A stretch of DNA of 64,000 nucleotides from Pectobacterium sp013449375 (GCF_048593165.1 NZ_CP184271.1); one strand, 5' to 3'. Shown: positions 52,091 through 61,172, counted from the first letter of the stretch. The notes: a model not told the origin generated them from the letters alone. A program made the numbers and translations.

Positions 52091-54082
52091 ATGAAAAACC
52101 TAAATATTGAAATCAATGTTTGTGACAGTACAGGTAAAGCAACATGTACTGTTAATCCCCCTGTTTGCTGTCATTCAGATAACGAAAGCGGTCAAGAACC
52201 CGGTGTTTCGGGTGTTGCCTCCGTATTTGGACGGAGTGGCGTTGTCACTGCACAACCAGGCGACTATACGGCCGATCAGATTACCGAAACCGCCACCAGA
52301 AAATTTGCCTCGCCGGATGAAAAAACGACCTGGAATGAAAAGCAGGATGCATTACTCTCTGGCACCACTATCCGCACTGTCTTTGGTCAATCGCTGCTGG
52401 GCAGTGGTGATATTTCACCTACGCCAGCACAAATGGGCGTTGCGGCCATTGGACATACTCATACCACAGCGGACATCACCGACTATACACAAAAAACAAA
52501 ACAGCTTATCCATTCCTCGCTGGAAGCCGGATCGGGCGTGACGCTGAGTTATAACCCAGTGAATGAGAAAACGGTAATCAGTGCTACGGGCGGTGGTTCG
52601 AGCAGTGGTGGCTCTGGCTATATCGTCGCCGATCGTCTGGGCGCAACGGCGGGGCAGAATCACGCCTTCAGCATTAGCCCACAAAATACATTTAACCTCG
52701 CGGCGTACGCGCTGAAAGAAGAAGCGGGTGCGGCGAATCAGACTTATGTGGTTGATGACTTTAATGCCGTGAGTAAAGCAAATTATGCTGCAACGGATGC
52801 GCTTGTTTTTGATGAGTCAATAAAGTTATTTACAGGGCGTAAATATGAGTTATTGAGTGACGGTGAACTTTATTCAACAACCATAATTAATAATGGAGAG
52901 CCTGTTAATATTAAAACACCACTAGTATCTTTAGTTCCTCGCATGTCATCAAACACAACTCCAACAGGGTATGTAGTATCACAAAGTAGTTCTTACGATT
53001 CAAACTGGCTAGGATGGAAAGCATTTGATGATATTACAGTAGGTGATGTTTCTCGATGGGCGGCAATAAAAGCACCTGCACCCCATTGGTTAGCAATTCA
53101 ACTTCCGATGGATAAAGTGGTTGGTTCCTATTCAATAGTAGCCAGACAAATCGTTACAACTGGAGGATCTCCAATTGATTTCGAATTTCAAGGGAGTGAT
53201 GATGGCACAGTCTGGAGTACATTAGATACCCGAAAGGGGCTAAAATTTTCTCAGAATGAAGAGAAAAATTTTAAAATATTAACCCCAAGTAGCTTCAAAC
53301 ATTATAGGGTATATATCACTCAGTTTGATACAACGTACGATTCATGCACTATAAATGAGCTAAAACTATTTGAAACAGAAACCCGTGTGTTAATTGAGTC
53401 TAACGGTAGATATTATACATCTATAAATGGAGTGATTTCTGAGGTACCTAAGCCAGAGTCTTTCTTAGATGTAGAGCGTATGGGTTTTTATGATTCCGGT
53501 ATTATTTCCAGTAATGATGTGCAGCAACTGAGGCCGTTTAATATAATATCCTCGAATGCAACTAATATTGATGTTAAAAACTATCCAAGTAGTCAAATTG
53601 CCATTCAAAAATCACCTACCAATGTTTGGTCACAAATTAACTCCGCAACGTTAACCGCTACGCAGACAGGCAACGGTAAAGTACGTGTCGCTGTCACGCG
53701 TGACTTAGTTAACTGGCATGTCTTGCGGAACGGGGTATGGGTTGATGTTGGCGCACTGTCAGCAGATACGGTAGGCGCAACGAAACTGATCGCCGACGGT
53801 ATGACGCCTGCTGATCTTGGCGCTATTACGGCGGCTCAGTGGACGCAGCTGTTTGCATCTAACAACGGTGTGCCGGACTCGCTTGCCTTTGCGTTCGCGC
53901 TTGATATTACCGATCCGGCGGCAGATGTCGCGACCATTGACCGCTTGGTGCTGAACGTTAACGATGCGTCCAGTTGGAAAGTGCAGTCCCCTGCGGAAGT
54001 GGAAATCCGCTGGCGCACCGACAGCGTGACATTCCGCACCGTAACGGCAGGCAATTACAAAATGGCGTATCAGGTACCGTAA
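52091..54082 (+). CDS. Orphan phage-tail-like protein with discoidin-like domain
   Basis: This 663-residue protein has no signal peptide. Residues 1-30 hold five cysteines. Residues about 44-64 (VFGRSGVVTAQPGDYTADQI), 73-108 (ASPDEKTTWNEKQD) and 120-131 (GHTHTTADITDY) are motifs common in phage tail-fibre proteins. Residues about 280-430 resemble an F5/8 type C (discoidin) fold, with WKAFDD and FEFQGSDDGTVW. The C-terminal part is again tail-like. The middle (about 233-516) is clearly more AT-rich than both ends, which suggests domain exchange. It stands alone between ushA and btsT; no other phage gene is near. Binding of a carbohydrate or surface is a guess. Confidence 0.8.
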   Translation: MKNLNIEINVCDSTGKATCTVNPPVCCHSDNESGQEPGVSGVASVFGRSGVVTAQPGDYTADQITETATRKFASPDEKTTWNEKQDALLSGTTIRTVFGQSLLGSGDISPTPAQMGVAAIGHTHTTADITDYTQKTKQLIHSSLEAGSGVTLSYNPVNEKTVISATGGGSSSGGSGYIVADRLGATAGQNHAFSISPQNTFNLAAYALKEEAGAANQTYVVDDFNAVSKANYAATDALVFDESIKLFTGRKYELLSDGELYSTTIINNGEPVNIKTPLVSLVPRMSSNTTPTGYVVSQSSSYDSNWLGWKAFDDITVGDVSRWAAIKAPAPHWLAIQLPMDKVVGSYSIVARQIVTTGGSPIDFEFQGSDDGTVWSTLDTRKGLKFSQNEEKNFKILTPSSFKHYRVYITQFDTTYDSCTINELKLFETETRVLIESNGRYYTSINGVISEVPKPESFLDVERMGFYDSGIISSNDVQQLRPFNIISSNATNIDVKNYPSSQIAIQKSPTNVWSQINSATLTATQTGNGKVRVAVTRDLVNWHVLRNGVWVDVGALSADTVGATKLIADGMTPADLGAITAAQWTQLFASNNGVPDSLAFAFALDITDPAADVATIDRLVLNVNDASSWKVQSPAEVEIRWRTDSVTFRTVTAGNYKMAYQVP

Positions 54083-54108
54083 TCGTTCACGATGCTCAAC
54101 ATTTTACT

Positions 54109-54134
54109 GGCCGCGACGTTCGCGGCCTTTTCTT
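54109..54134 (+). terminator. Rho-independent terminator after the tail-like gene
   Basis: Stem GGCCGCGA / TCGCGGCC, followed by TTTTCTTTT. It shows the orphan is a separate transcription unit from btsT. Confidence 0.8.
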
Positions 54135-54371
54135 TTATCGCGCCCCATTTATCCCCTGCCACTTACCGCGTCATTCTAACCGCTTAACTCGCTATTCTGC
54201 CGCCTACCCAAATACCCGCCCCACGCGCGTACGCGATGGCGTAATGTGCCGCCACGATGTCCCTTTATCTGAAACACGCGATGACACGTTATCGCGCAAC
54301 GTCTTACCAGGGTTTCTTTTTCCACAGCTAACAAAATCAAACGATCGTAATTTTTAATTGAAGGATGTCTT

Positions 54372-56525
54372 ATGAAGAGCAGTTCCATTCTTAAACACAT
54401 CCCCTGGATGATTCTTGGAATCATCGGGGCTGCCTGCCTCGGCGTAGTCGCACTACGTCGCGGTGAGCATGTCAGTGCATTATGGATTATTGTTGCTTCT
54501 GTCGCCGTTTACCTCGTGGCCTATCGATACTACAGCCTGTATATCGCACAGAAAGTCATGAAGTTGGACCCGACCAGAGCAACTCCTGCCGTTGTCAATA
54601 ACGACGGTCTTAACTATGTGCCGACGAACCGTAACGTCCTGTTCGGGCACCACTTTGCCGCTATCGCTGGTGCAGGCCCGCTGGTTGGGCCGGTACTGGC
54701 CGCCCAGGTCGGTTACTTGCCCGGCACCTTGTGGCTGCTGGCCGGCGTCGTGCTGGCGGGGGCAGTACAAGACTTCATGGTGCTGTTTATTTCAACCCGT
54801 CGTAATGGCGCGTCGCTAGGCGAAATCGTTAAGAAAGAGCTGGGCCCTGTACCGGGTACGATTGCGCTGTTCGGCTGCTTCCTGATCATGATCATTATTC
54901 TTGCCGTACTGGCGCTGATTGTGGTGAAAGCACTGGCAGAAAGCCCGTGGGGCGTCTTTACCGTGTGTTCTACGGTGCCGATCGCGCTGTTTATGGGCAT
55001 TTACATGCGCTTTATCCGTCCGGGTAAAGTCGGTGAAGTCTCGGTGATGGGTATCGTGCTGCTGGTCTTGGCGATCTGGTTCGGTGGCGTGGTTGCACAT
55101 GACCCGTACTGGGGCCCAGCGCTGACCTTCAAAGATACGACGATTACCTATACGCTGATTGGCTATGCTTTCGTGTCTGCGCTGCTGCCGGTATGGTTGA
55201 TTCTGGCTCCGCGTGACTATCTGGCAACCTTCCTGAAAATCGGTGTCATCGTCGGTCTGGCGATTGGTATCGTGATCCTGAACCCAGATCTGAAAATGCC
55301 AGCAGTAACACAGTTTGTGGATGGCACCGGCCCGGTCTGGAAAGGTACGCTGTTCCCGTTCCTGTTTATTACTATCGCCTGTGGTGCTGTATCTGGCTTC
55401 CACGCGCTGATTGCGTCTGGTACGACACCGAAACTGCTGGCTAATGAAACCGATGCGCGTTTCATCGGCTATGGCGCGATGCTGATGGAATCGTTCGTGG
55501 CGGTGATGGCGCTGGTTGCGGCATCGATTATCGAACCTGGCCTGTACTTCGCGATGAACACCCCGCCAGCGGCGCTGGGCATTACGATGCCGGATCTGCA
55601 CCGACTGGGCACGGCAGATGCGCCGATGATTCTGGCTCAGTTGCAGGATGTCTCTGCTCATGCGGCGGCGACTGTTAGCTCCTGGGGCTTCGTGATTTCT
55701 CCTGAGCAGATTCTGCAAACGGCGAAAGACATCGGTGAACCGTCCGTTCTGAACCGTGCAGGTGGCGCACCAACGCTGGCTGTGGGGATCGCACACGTGT
55801 TCCACCAGATCATTCCTGGTGCCGACATGGGCTTCTGGTATCACTTCGGTATTCTGTTTGAAGCGCTGTTCATTCTGACTGCGCTGGATGCGGGCACACG
55901 TGCTGGCCGCTTCATGTTGCAGGACCTGTTGGGTAACTTCGTTCCGTTCCTGAAGAAGACCGACTCTCTGATCGCCGGCATCATCGGTACGGCGGGCTGC
56001 GTTGGTCTGTGGGGCTATCTGCTGTATCAAGGCGTGGTCGATCCGCTGGGCGGCGTGAAGAGCCTGTGGCCGTTGTTCGGTATCTCTAACCAGATGCTGG
56101 CTGCCGTCGCGCTGATTCTGGGTACGGTGATTCTGATTAAGATGAAACGTACACAGTACATCTGGGTCACGCTGCTTCCGGCGATTTGGCTACTGATCTG
56201 TACGACCTGGGCGCTGGGTCTGAAATTGTTCAGTGACAACCCGCAGTTGGAAGGCTTCTTCTATATGGCGAACATGTTCAAAGGCAAAATTGCGCAAGGC
56301 GGTGCTGACCTGAGCGCACAGCAGATTGCGAACATGAACCATATCGTGACCAACAACTATACCAACGCCGGTCTGAGCATTCTGTTCCTGATCGTGGTGT
56401 ACAGCATTATTGCGTATGGTATCAAAGAGGCTCTGGCCGCACGTAAAGTAGCTGAACGTACCGATCAGGAAACGCCATATGTTCCGGTTCCTGAAGGCGG
56501 CGTGAAAGTCTCTTCCGGCCACTAA
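54372..56525 (+). CDS. btsT: Pyruvate/proton symporter BtsT
   Basis: BtsT (YjiY) is a CstA-family transporter for high-affinity pyruvate uptake, in E. coli controlled by the BtsS/BtsR two-component system. The 717 residues follow BtsT much more closely than CstA, for instance KHIPWMILGIIGAACLGVVAL at the start and PYVPVPEGGVKVSS at the end. It has about 16-18 membrane helices. The family core FGHHFAAIAGAGPLVGPVLAAQ lies at about 95-116. In E. coli it lies with yjiX and yjiA in a different chromosomal region; here the cluster is next to ushA. Confidence 0.94.
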   Translation: MKSSSILKHIPWMILGIIGAACLGVVALRRGEHVSALWIIVASVAVYLVAYRYYSLYIAQKVMKLDPTRATPAVVNNDGLNYVPTNRNVLFGHHFAAIAGAGPLVGPVLAAQVGYLPGTLWLLAGVVLAGAVQDFMVLFISTRRNGASLGEIVKKELGPVPGTIALFGCFLIMIIILAVLALIVVKALAESPWGVFTVCSTVPIALFMGIYMRFIRPGKVGEVSVMGIVLLVLAIWFGGVVAHDPYWGPALTFKDTTITYTLIGYAFVSALLPVWLILAPRDYLATFLKIGVIVGLAIGIVILNPDLKMPAVTQFVDGTGPVWKGTLFPFLFITIACGAVSGFHALIASGTTPKLLANETDARFIGYGAMLMESFVAVMALVAASIIEPGLYFAMNTPPAALGITMPDLHRLGTADAPMILAQLQDVSAHAAATVSSWGFVISPEQILQTAKDIGEPSVLNRAGGAPTLAVGIAHVFHQIIPGADMGFWYHFGILFEALFILTALDAGTRAGRFMLQDLLGNFVPFLKKTDSLIAGIIGTAGCVGLWGYLLYQGVVDPLGGVKSLWPLFGISNQMLAAVALILGTVILIKMKRTQYIWVTLLPAIWLLICTTWALGLKLFSDNPQLEGFFYMANMFKGKIAQGGADLSAQQIANMNHIVTNNYTNAGLSILFLIVVYSIIAYGIKEALAARKVAERTDQETPYVPVPEGGVKVSSGH

Positions 56526-56590
56526 GTCACTCGCCCGTCAGATTTTGCGAGACAGCTAGCAAGGCTGAATGTGAAAGATGACGGGTACAG

Positions 56591-56630
56591 ATACCCTGTA
56601 TAATGTATAACGTTATACAGGGTATTTTTT
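56591..56630 (+). terminator. Terminator between btsT and yjiX
   Basis: Perfect 13-base stem ATACCCTGTATAA / TTATACAGGGTAT followed by five more T. It sits inside the btsT-yjiX-yjiA cluster, so yjiX and yjiA depend on read-through or on their own promoter. Confidence 0.85.
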
Positions 56631-56668
56631 ATCTAGCCGCTATCGCAGGCGATGGTCTGGAGGTAATG

Positions 56669-56872
56669 ATGTTTGGCAATCTGGGAAAAGCAGGAAAATA
56701 TTTGGGCCAGGCGGCGCGTATGCTGGTCGGTATGCCAGACTATGACACCTATGTGCAGCATATGCAGACCAACCACCCAGATAAACCTGTGATGACGTAT
56801 GAAGAATTTTTCCGCGAACGCCAGCAGGCGCGTTACGGCGGAGATGGCAAAGGCGGGATGCGCTGCTGTTAA
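56669..56872 (+). CDS. yjiX: YjiX/YbdD family small protein
   Basis: The 67 residues (MFGNLGKAGKYLGQAARMLVG ...) match YjiX, a small protein encoded after CstA-family transporters and ending GGDGKGGMRCC. It is thought to assist the transporter, though its role is not firmly shown. I chose the ATG at 56669, with GGAGG five bases before it; an adjacent ATG lies at 56666. Confidence 0.93.
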   Translation: MFGNLGKAGKYLGQAARMLVGMPDYDTYVQHMQTNHPDKPVMTYEEFFRERQQARYGGDGKGGMRCC

Positions 56873-56888
56873 CGATTTGGAACCTGTT

Positions 56889-57875
56889 ATGACTCAACCT
56901 TTATCCTCTGATGTGGCTACCCCTGTGTATGTCACCATCCTGACCGGGTTTCTCGGCGCGGGAAAAACCACCTTATTACGACATATTCTGAATGCAGACC
57001 ACGGCTATAAAATCGCCGTGATTGAAAACGAATTCGGCGAAGTACCGATTGATAATACGTTAATCGGTGAACGCGCCAGCCAAATTACGACCCTGAGCAA
57101 CGGTTGCATCTGCTGCACACAGTCCAATGCGTTGGCCGATGCGCTACTCGATCTGATCGACGGCGTGGATAACGGCACGTTGGATTTTGATCACGTCATC
57201 ATTGAATGCACGGGCATGGCCGATCCTGGACCGGTGGCGCAGACCTTCTTCTCGCATGAGGTTATCTGTGAACGCTTTGTGCTGGACGGGATTATTACGC
57301 TGGTGGACGCCGTACATGCGCAGCAACAGCTCGATCAGTTCACTATCGCCCAGTCGCAGATTGGCTATGCCGACCGCATACTGCTAACCAAAACCGATGT
57401 GGCAGCCGAAGACGAAACGCTGCTACCGCGTCTTCAGCGCATCAATGCGCGTGCACCGATCTACTCTGTGGTACATGGCGATATCGATCTGAGCGTGCTG
57501 TTTAACATCGACGGTTTTGTCCTCAGCGATAAGCTGGACGTGAAAACGCCCGTATTTCGCTTTGTTGCTCCTACGCAAAATAACGTGCAATCGATTGTTG
57601 TGTATCTCGATAAGGCGGTTGAGCTTCAGTTTGTTTCCGATGTGATGGAAAACCTGCTGCTGCAATTCTCCGATAATCTGCTGCGTTATAAAGGTATTCT
57701 GGCCATCAACGGTGATGACCGCCGCCTGCTGTTTCAGGGCGTTCAGCGCTTGTATAGTGCTGACTGGGACAGAGAATGGCAGCCTGATGAAGAAAGAAAG
57801 AGCGTGCTGGTGTTTATCGGTGTGGATTTACCTGAACAGGAAATCCGTGACGCTTTCGCTCGCCTGACGGCATAG
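56889..57875 (+). CDS. yjiA: COG0523 GTPase YjiA
   Basis: YjiA is a metal-binding GTPase of the G3E/COG0523 family, related to CobW and nickel or zinc chaperones. The 328 residues start with Walker A TGFLGAGKTT (about 19-28) and contain the metal-binding NGCICCTQ (CxCC) and the guanine-specificity motif LLTKTDV. The ATG lies 16 bases after the yjiX stop, so the two are co-translated. Its client protein is unknown. Confidence 0.93.
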   Translation: MTQPLSSDVATPVYVTILTGFLGAGKTTLLRHILNADHGYKIAVIENEFGEVPIDNTLIGERASQITTLSNGCICCTQSNALADALLDLIDGVDNGTLDFDHVIIECTGMADPGPVAQTFFSHEVICERFVLDGIITLVDAVHAQQQLDQFTIAQSQIGYADRILLTKTDVAAEDETLLPRLQRINARAPIYSVVHGDIDLSVLFNIDGFVLSDKLDVKTPVFRFVAPTQNNVQSIVVYLDKAVELQFVSDVMENLLLQFSDNLLRYKGILAINGDDRRLLFQGVQRLYSADWDREWQPDEERKSVLVFIGVDLPEQEIRDAFARLTA

Positions 57876-57890
57876 CATTACTCATCTTAC

Positions 57891-57917
57891 TGGTGCTGGT
57901 CGCTCTGGCCAGCACCA
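57891..57917 (+). terminator. Hairpin after yjiA
   Basis: Stem TGGTGCTGG / CCAGCACCA, with only a weak T-rich tail (TTCCTTATCC). Confidence 0.45.
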
Positions 57918-58092
57918 TTCCTTATCCTGCGTACGTTGCTCACTACCCGACAGAGCGGTATTCACTTTGTGACCATCGGCAAAATGTGAATAGGGCAATT
58001 GCACAGAAAAATTCATACCTTATTGTAATTATTACGAATACATCTAAAACGTGATCGCTCCTCGCTTTTTGATGGAATGAGAGTGTTATTTT

Positions 58093-58111
58093 ATTAAAAC
58101 TACATTTCATT
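58093..58111 (+). promoter_or_regulatory. KdgR-type operator of the polygalacturonase gene
   Basis: ATTAAAACTACATTTCATT fits the palindromic KdgR consensus (AATRAAAYNRYRTTTYATT, as I recall it) at all but one position. It lies 16 bases before the ATG, a blocking position. KdgR represses pectin genes until 2-keto-3-deoxygluconate accumulates. Confidence 0.75.
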
Positions 58112-58127
58112 TTTAGTGAGGTTAAGT

Positions 58128-59510
58128 ATGCGTAGTGGTCTTGCCCTGTCATTAATGGCTTCCTGCATCACACTGGGTATTCAAGCGGGCTCCGCACAAG
58201 CGGCCAGCGCAGTGAAATTCCCCGATAAAATTTGTGACGTAACGCAATACGGCGCCGAAGGTCACCGCTTACAGATCGCACTGAATACCGAGGCTTTCCA
58301 GAAAGCGATTGATGACTGTGCTGCGGCCGGCGGCGGAACGGTACACGTACCTCGCGGTAACTATCTGGTCGATCCGCTGTTCCTGAAAAGTAATATCAGG
58401 CTGGATTTAGCGAAAGATGCGACCATTGTTGCATCAACCGAAGAAGCCGCGTATCGCGCGACGGAAAAAACCAAGTACGCTGAAGCAGAAAATGGCTGGC
58501 TTCCCTTCATCAGTATTGCGGATGCGCAAAACGTGGCTATCACCGGTCAGGGCACCATTGATGGGCAGGGGGCCGTCTGGTGGGAACGCTGGCGTGCCAA
58601 TATTCGCGCAACGGGCAAGAAAGGCGGCACCGATCGTCCACGCCTGATTTATATCAAAAACGCCAGTAACGTGTTGGTGGATGGCGTCACGCTCACCCAC
58701 TCCCCAAGTTTCCACGTTGTGATGCGTTACTCGCATGATGTGGATGTGAATGGCACGCGGATTCTGTCGCCGTGGCATGCGCCAAACACGGATGCTATCG
58801 ACCCGATCGACAGCCAGAACATCCGTATTACTAACAACTATATCGACTGTAATGACGACCATATTGCGATAAAAGCGGAGAAGCCGGATAGTCGCTTCCC
58901 GAATGGCGTCGTCGATAATATTTATATCGCCAACAACATCCTGAAGCAGGGGCGCGGTATCTCCATCGGCAGTGAAACCTCGGGCGGTGTGAATAACGTG
59001 CTGGTCGAAAATAACCAGTTCGAAGGTTCTATGTACGGTATCCGCATTAAAACCCTGCGTGGTAAAGGCGGCGAAGTGAAAAACATCACCTACCGTAATA
59101 CCAAAATGGTGGATGTAGAAATCCCGCTGGTCTTTGCGGGTTACTATAAAGCCGCGCCGATTGTGCAAGCCGAGGTGGACAAAATGCTGGCTGAAGGTGG
59201 CTTCACCATGGGCGAGCAGATTTATCCACCAGATACCGATCCAGAGCAGCCGTTTGATCAATACAAAACGCCGCATTTCAGTAATGTGACGATTGAGAAT
59301 CTGGAGTCGACCGGTAAGACCAAGGCGGCGGCATACATTATCGGCGTGCCGGAAGCCCCGCTCAGTGGTTTCCACTTTGCTAACGTGCGCATTGATGCAG
59401 ATAAAGGTATTCGCGTCAGGAATGCGGAACTGCAAACCAAAGGCCTGACGGTGAATGTAAAAGAAGGCCCGGTGATGCAGTTGGATAAAGGGGCGAAAGT
59501 CGATCAGTAA
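58128..59510 (+). CDS. pehN: GH28 polygalacturonase, PehN-like
   Basis: The 460-residue precursor has a signal peptide ending near GSAQA (about 25) and a pectin-lyase-like right-handed beta-helix. GH28 active-site motifs are present: NTD at 220-222, DD at 243-244 and RIK at 306-308. The third motif, usually GHG, reads GRG here (Arg276), so a residue usually important for catalysis is changed. It would degrade polygalacturonate in the plant cell wall. The name PehN follows a similar Pectobacterium protein; endo or exo action cannot be read from the sequence. I chose ATG 58128 over an upstream GTG because GAGG is well placed. Confidence 0.85.
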   Translation: MRSGLALSLMASCITLGIQAGSAQAASAVKFPDKICDVTQYGAEGHRLQIALNTEAFQKAIDDCAAAGGGTVHVPRGNYLVDPLFLKSNIRLDLAKDATIVASTEEAAYRATEKTKYAEAENGWLPFISIADAQNVAITGQGTIDGQGAVWWERWRANIRATGKKGGTDRPRLIYIKNASNVLVDGVTLTHSPSFHVVMRYSHDVDVNGTRILSPWHAPNTDAIDPIDSQNIRITNNYIDCNDDHIAIKAEKPDSRFPNGVVDNIYIANNILKQGRGISIGSETSGGVNNVLVENNQFEGSMYGIRIKTLRGKGGEVKNITYRNTKMVDVEIPLVFAGYYKAAPIVQAEVDKMLAEGGFTMGEQIYPPDTDPEQPFDQYKTPHFSNVTIENLESTGKTKAAAYIIGVPEAPLSGFHFANVRIDADKGIRVRNAELQTKGLTVNVKEGPVMQLDKGAKVDQ

Positions 59511-59596
59511 TCGATTATGAAGCGGTAGCGGGGGGCACACTGGCCGTGGAGTCCTCTGCTACCTGCTTCACTTTGCTACACGTCACCCAGCAAGTG

Positions 59597-59618
59597 ATGC
59601 CCGTTTAATGACGGGCAT
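59597..59618. terminator. Hairpin between pehN and ybaK
   Basis: Stem ATGCCCGT / ACGGGCAT between convergent genes, with no clear T run. Confidence 0.45.
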
Positions 59619-60097
59619 TAATCATGTTTGGCAATATCGGCAAAGGTGGCGCGCAGCAGTCGTGCCAGATCGTCGGCTGACAGTTCAATATCCAACCCGC
59701 GTTTACCGCCGGAAATGAAAATGGTATCGAACTGGCGTGCCGGTTCATCAATCACGGTCGGCAGCAGTTTCTTTTGCCCAAGCGGGCTGATTCCCCCAAC
59801 CAGATAACCGGTTACACGCTGGGCGATGGCCGGATCGGCCATATCGGCTTTTTTGGCCGATAGCGCGCGAGCGACTTTCTTGAGATCCAGCATTCCGGCG
59901 ACGGGCGTGACGGCTACGGCGAGGTTTTTCGCATCGCCATTCAGAGCAACGAGCAGCGTTTTATAAACCTGTTCTTTATTCAGTCCCAGCTTTTTGGCCG
60001 CTTCCTCGCCAAAATTGGTTTCGTCACTGTCATGGTGGTAGCTGTGCAGCGTAAAGGCGATCTTATTCTTTTCGAGCAGATTGACTGCGGGTGTCAT
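59618..60097 (-). CDS. ybaK: Cys-tRNA(Pro) deacylase YbaK
   Basis: YbaK hydrolyses Cys-tRNA(Pro), which ProRS makes by mistake. The 159 residues begin MTPAVNLLEKNKIAF and contain the family motif GYLVGGISPLGQKK. The frame extends left to 60250, inside ybaP, but the ATG at 60097 gives the E. coli start and exact length. It follows ybaP by 70 bases on the same strand. Confidence 0.95.
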   Translation of the reverse strand: MTPAVNLLEKNKIAFTLHSYHHDSDETNFGEEAAKKLGLNKEQVYKTLLVALNGDAKNLAVAVTPVAGMLDLKKVARALSAKKADMADPAIAQRVTGYLVGGISPLGQKKLLPTVIDEPARQFDTIFISGGKRGLDIELSADDLARLLRATFADIAKHD

Positions 60098-60167
60098 GAT
60101 TTCACTGTCCTTAACCCTTTCGCGGGTTTTATCTTGCAGACGCGGTTGCGCGTCATAATGTGGTCTT

Positions 60168-60986
60168 TTATGGCGTGGCGGAATGACCATTTCTGAGCAA
60201 TGTGGGTAAATTCTCATCGCCATACAGATGCAGCGCACCGACGGCCACAACGTAGTTTCCGGACGGCAGCGCCTGAAGTTGCTGTTGCCAGCGGCGGTTA
60301 CGCTGGCCCATCAGCAGGTCGGTCATTTCATTGCTAAATGTCTCAGGTATAGCTGGCCTATATTGGCTGGCGCTGCTGTCTAGCCACCAACCGACCATCG
60401 TTTGCAGCAGACGTGCGTTGATGTGCCAATGTTTAATCGTATCTTCCAGTAGCAGCAGACCGCCCTGCGGCAATTGCTGTAATAAATCAACCTGCGTTTG
60501 CTGTCCTTCCAGTTCGATAATCTGAATCCCTTGCGATTTTGCTGCGTTAATCAACTGATAATCAATGCCGTAGTCGGGGCGTAAGCCTAGCAATTGTGCC
60601 TGTCGTGCTTGCAACATCAGCGCGACCTGCCAGGCCGGTAGCGTATTGATATTACTCTCATCGTAAGAGAGTGACTCGCAGATCTTTTGCAACTGGTGGT
60701 AGCTGTCTGGGCTGAGGCGTTGTTCCAGCGGCGGCTCGGTGTCACTGTGTCCGAAGGGCGAATGTGCATCCGAGATGTCGGCTTCGACGATGAGTGCGGT
60801 CGCCTGGCGGAGCTGTCGTAACAGCGTATCGGGCAGCGGCGCCATATCCTGACTCCCCATATGAATACTGCCGACCAGATGCAGTTGTCGTTCGTTGGCA
60901 AGCTGAACGTCTATCGCCGGATAGGCATAAGCCAGCGGTGAAATAAAACCAAGAAAAGTCGCGATTTTACGCAGCAATTGCCCCAT
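60168..60986 (-). CDS. ybaP: TraB/GumN family protein YbaP
   Basis: The 272-residue protein has an N-terminal signal peptide or membrane helix (IATFLGFISPLAYAYPA). One TraB/GumN domain follows, with the family LVGSIHMGSQD (about 37-47) and a late VVAVGALHLYGDENLPTLL. TraB-type proteins may be metalloproteases of the Tiki type, judged from the conserved GxxH pairs; activity in bacteria is not settled. Its place next to ybaK is conserved. Confidence 0.88.
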   Translation of the reverse strand: MGQLLRKIATFLGFISPLAYAYPAIDVQLANERQLHLVGSIHMGSQDMAPLPDTLLRQLRQATALIVEADISDAHSPFGHSDTEPPLEQRLSPDSYHQLQKICESLSYDESNINTLPAWQVALMLQARQAQLLGLRPDYGIDYQLINAAKSQGIQIIELEGQQTQVDLLQQLPQGGLLLLEDTIKHWHINARLLQTMVGWWLDSSASQYRPAIPETFSNEMTDLLMGQRNRRWQQQLQALPSGNYVVAVGALHLYGDENLPTLLRNGHSATP

Positions 60987-61123
60987 TGATTCCGCCTCCT
61001 GATGTGGGAATAACTATGCTAAACGCTAGATGCGGAACAATACAAGGTATACCAATCCTAAGGGCACTGAAGCCTCAGTGTTTGGCTGATCGTTCATTAT
61101 CGACTTTCCCTGCATGTAAAATA

Positions 61124-61151
61124 TTGATGGGTGTGTACTGGTGTGTATAAT
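61124..61151 (+). promoter_or_regulatory. Promoter and candidate operator of hicAB
   Basis: TTGATG (61124-61129), 16 bases, then a perfect TATAAT (61146-61151). Within it GGTGTGTA occurs twice, at 61130-61137 and 61140-61147, ten bases apart, one helical turn. Such repeats suit a ribbon-helix-helix repressor like the C-terminal domain of HicB. Confidence 0.65.
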
Positions 61152-61172
61152 AAAATCAGGTTAGGAGGATAT

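Noticed and set aside
54816..56030. 404-codon open frame antisense to btsT
   Set aside because: The composition is that of an antisense shadow (Arg, Gln, His, Asn) and btsT is certain.
58434..59540. 368-codon open frame antisense to pehN
   Set aside because: No motif, no signal, and the plus strand gene carries clear GH28 motifs.
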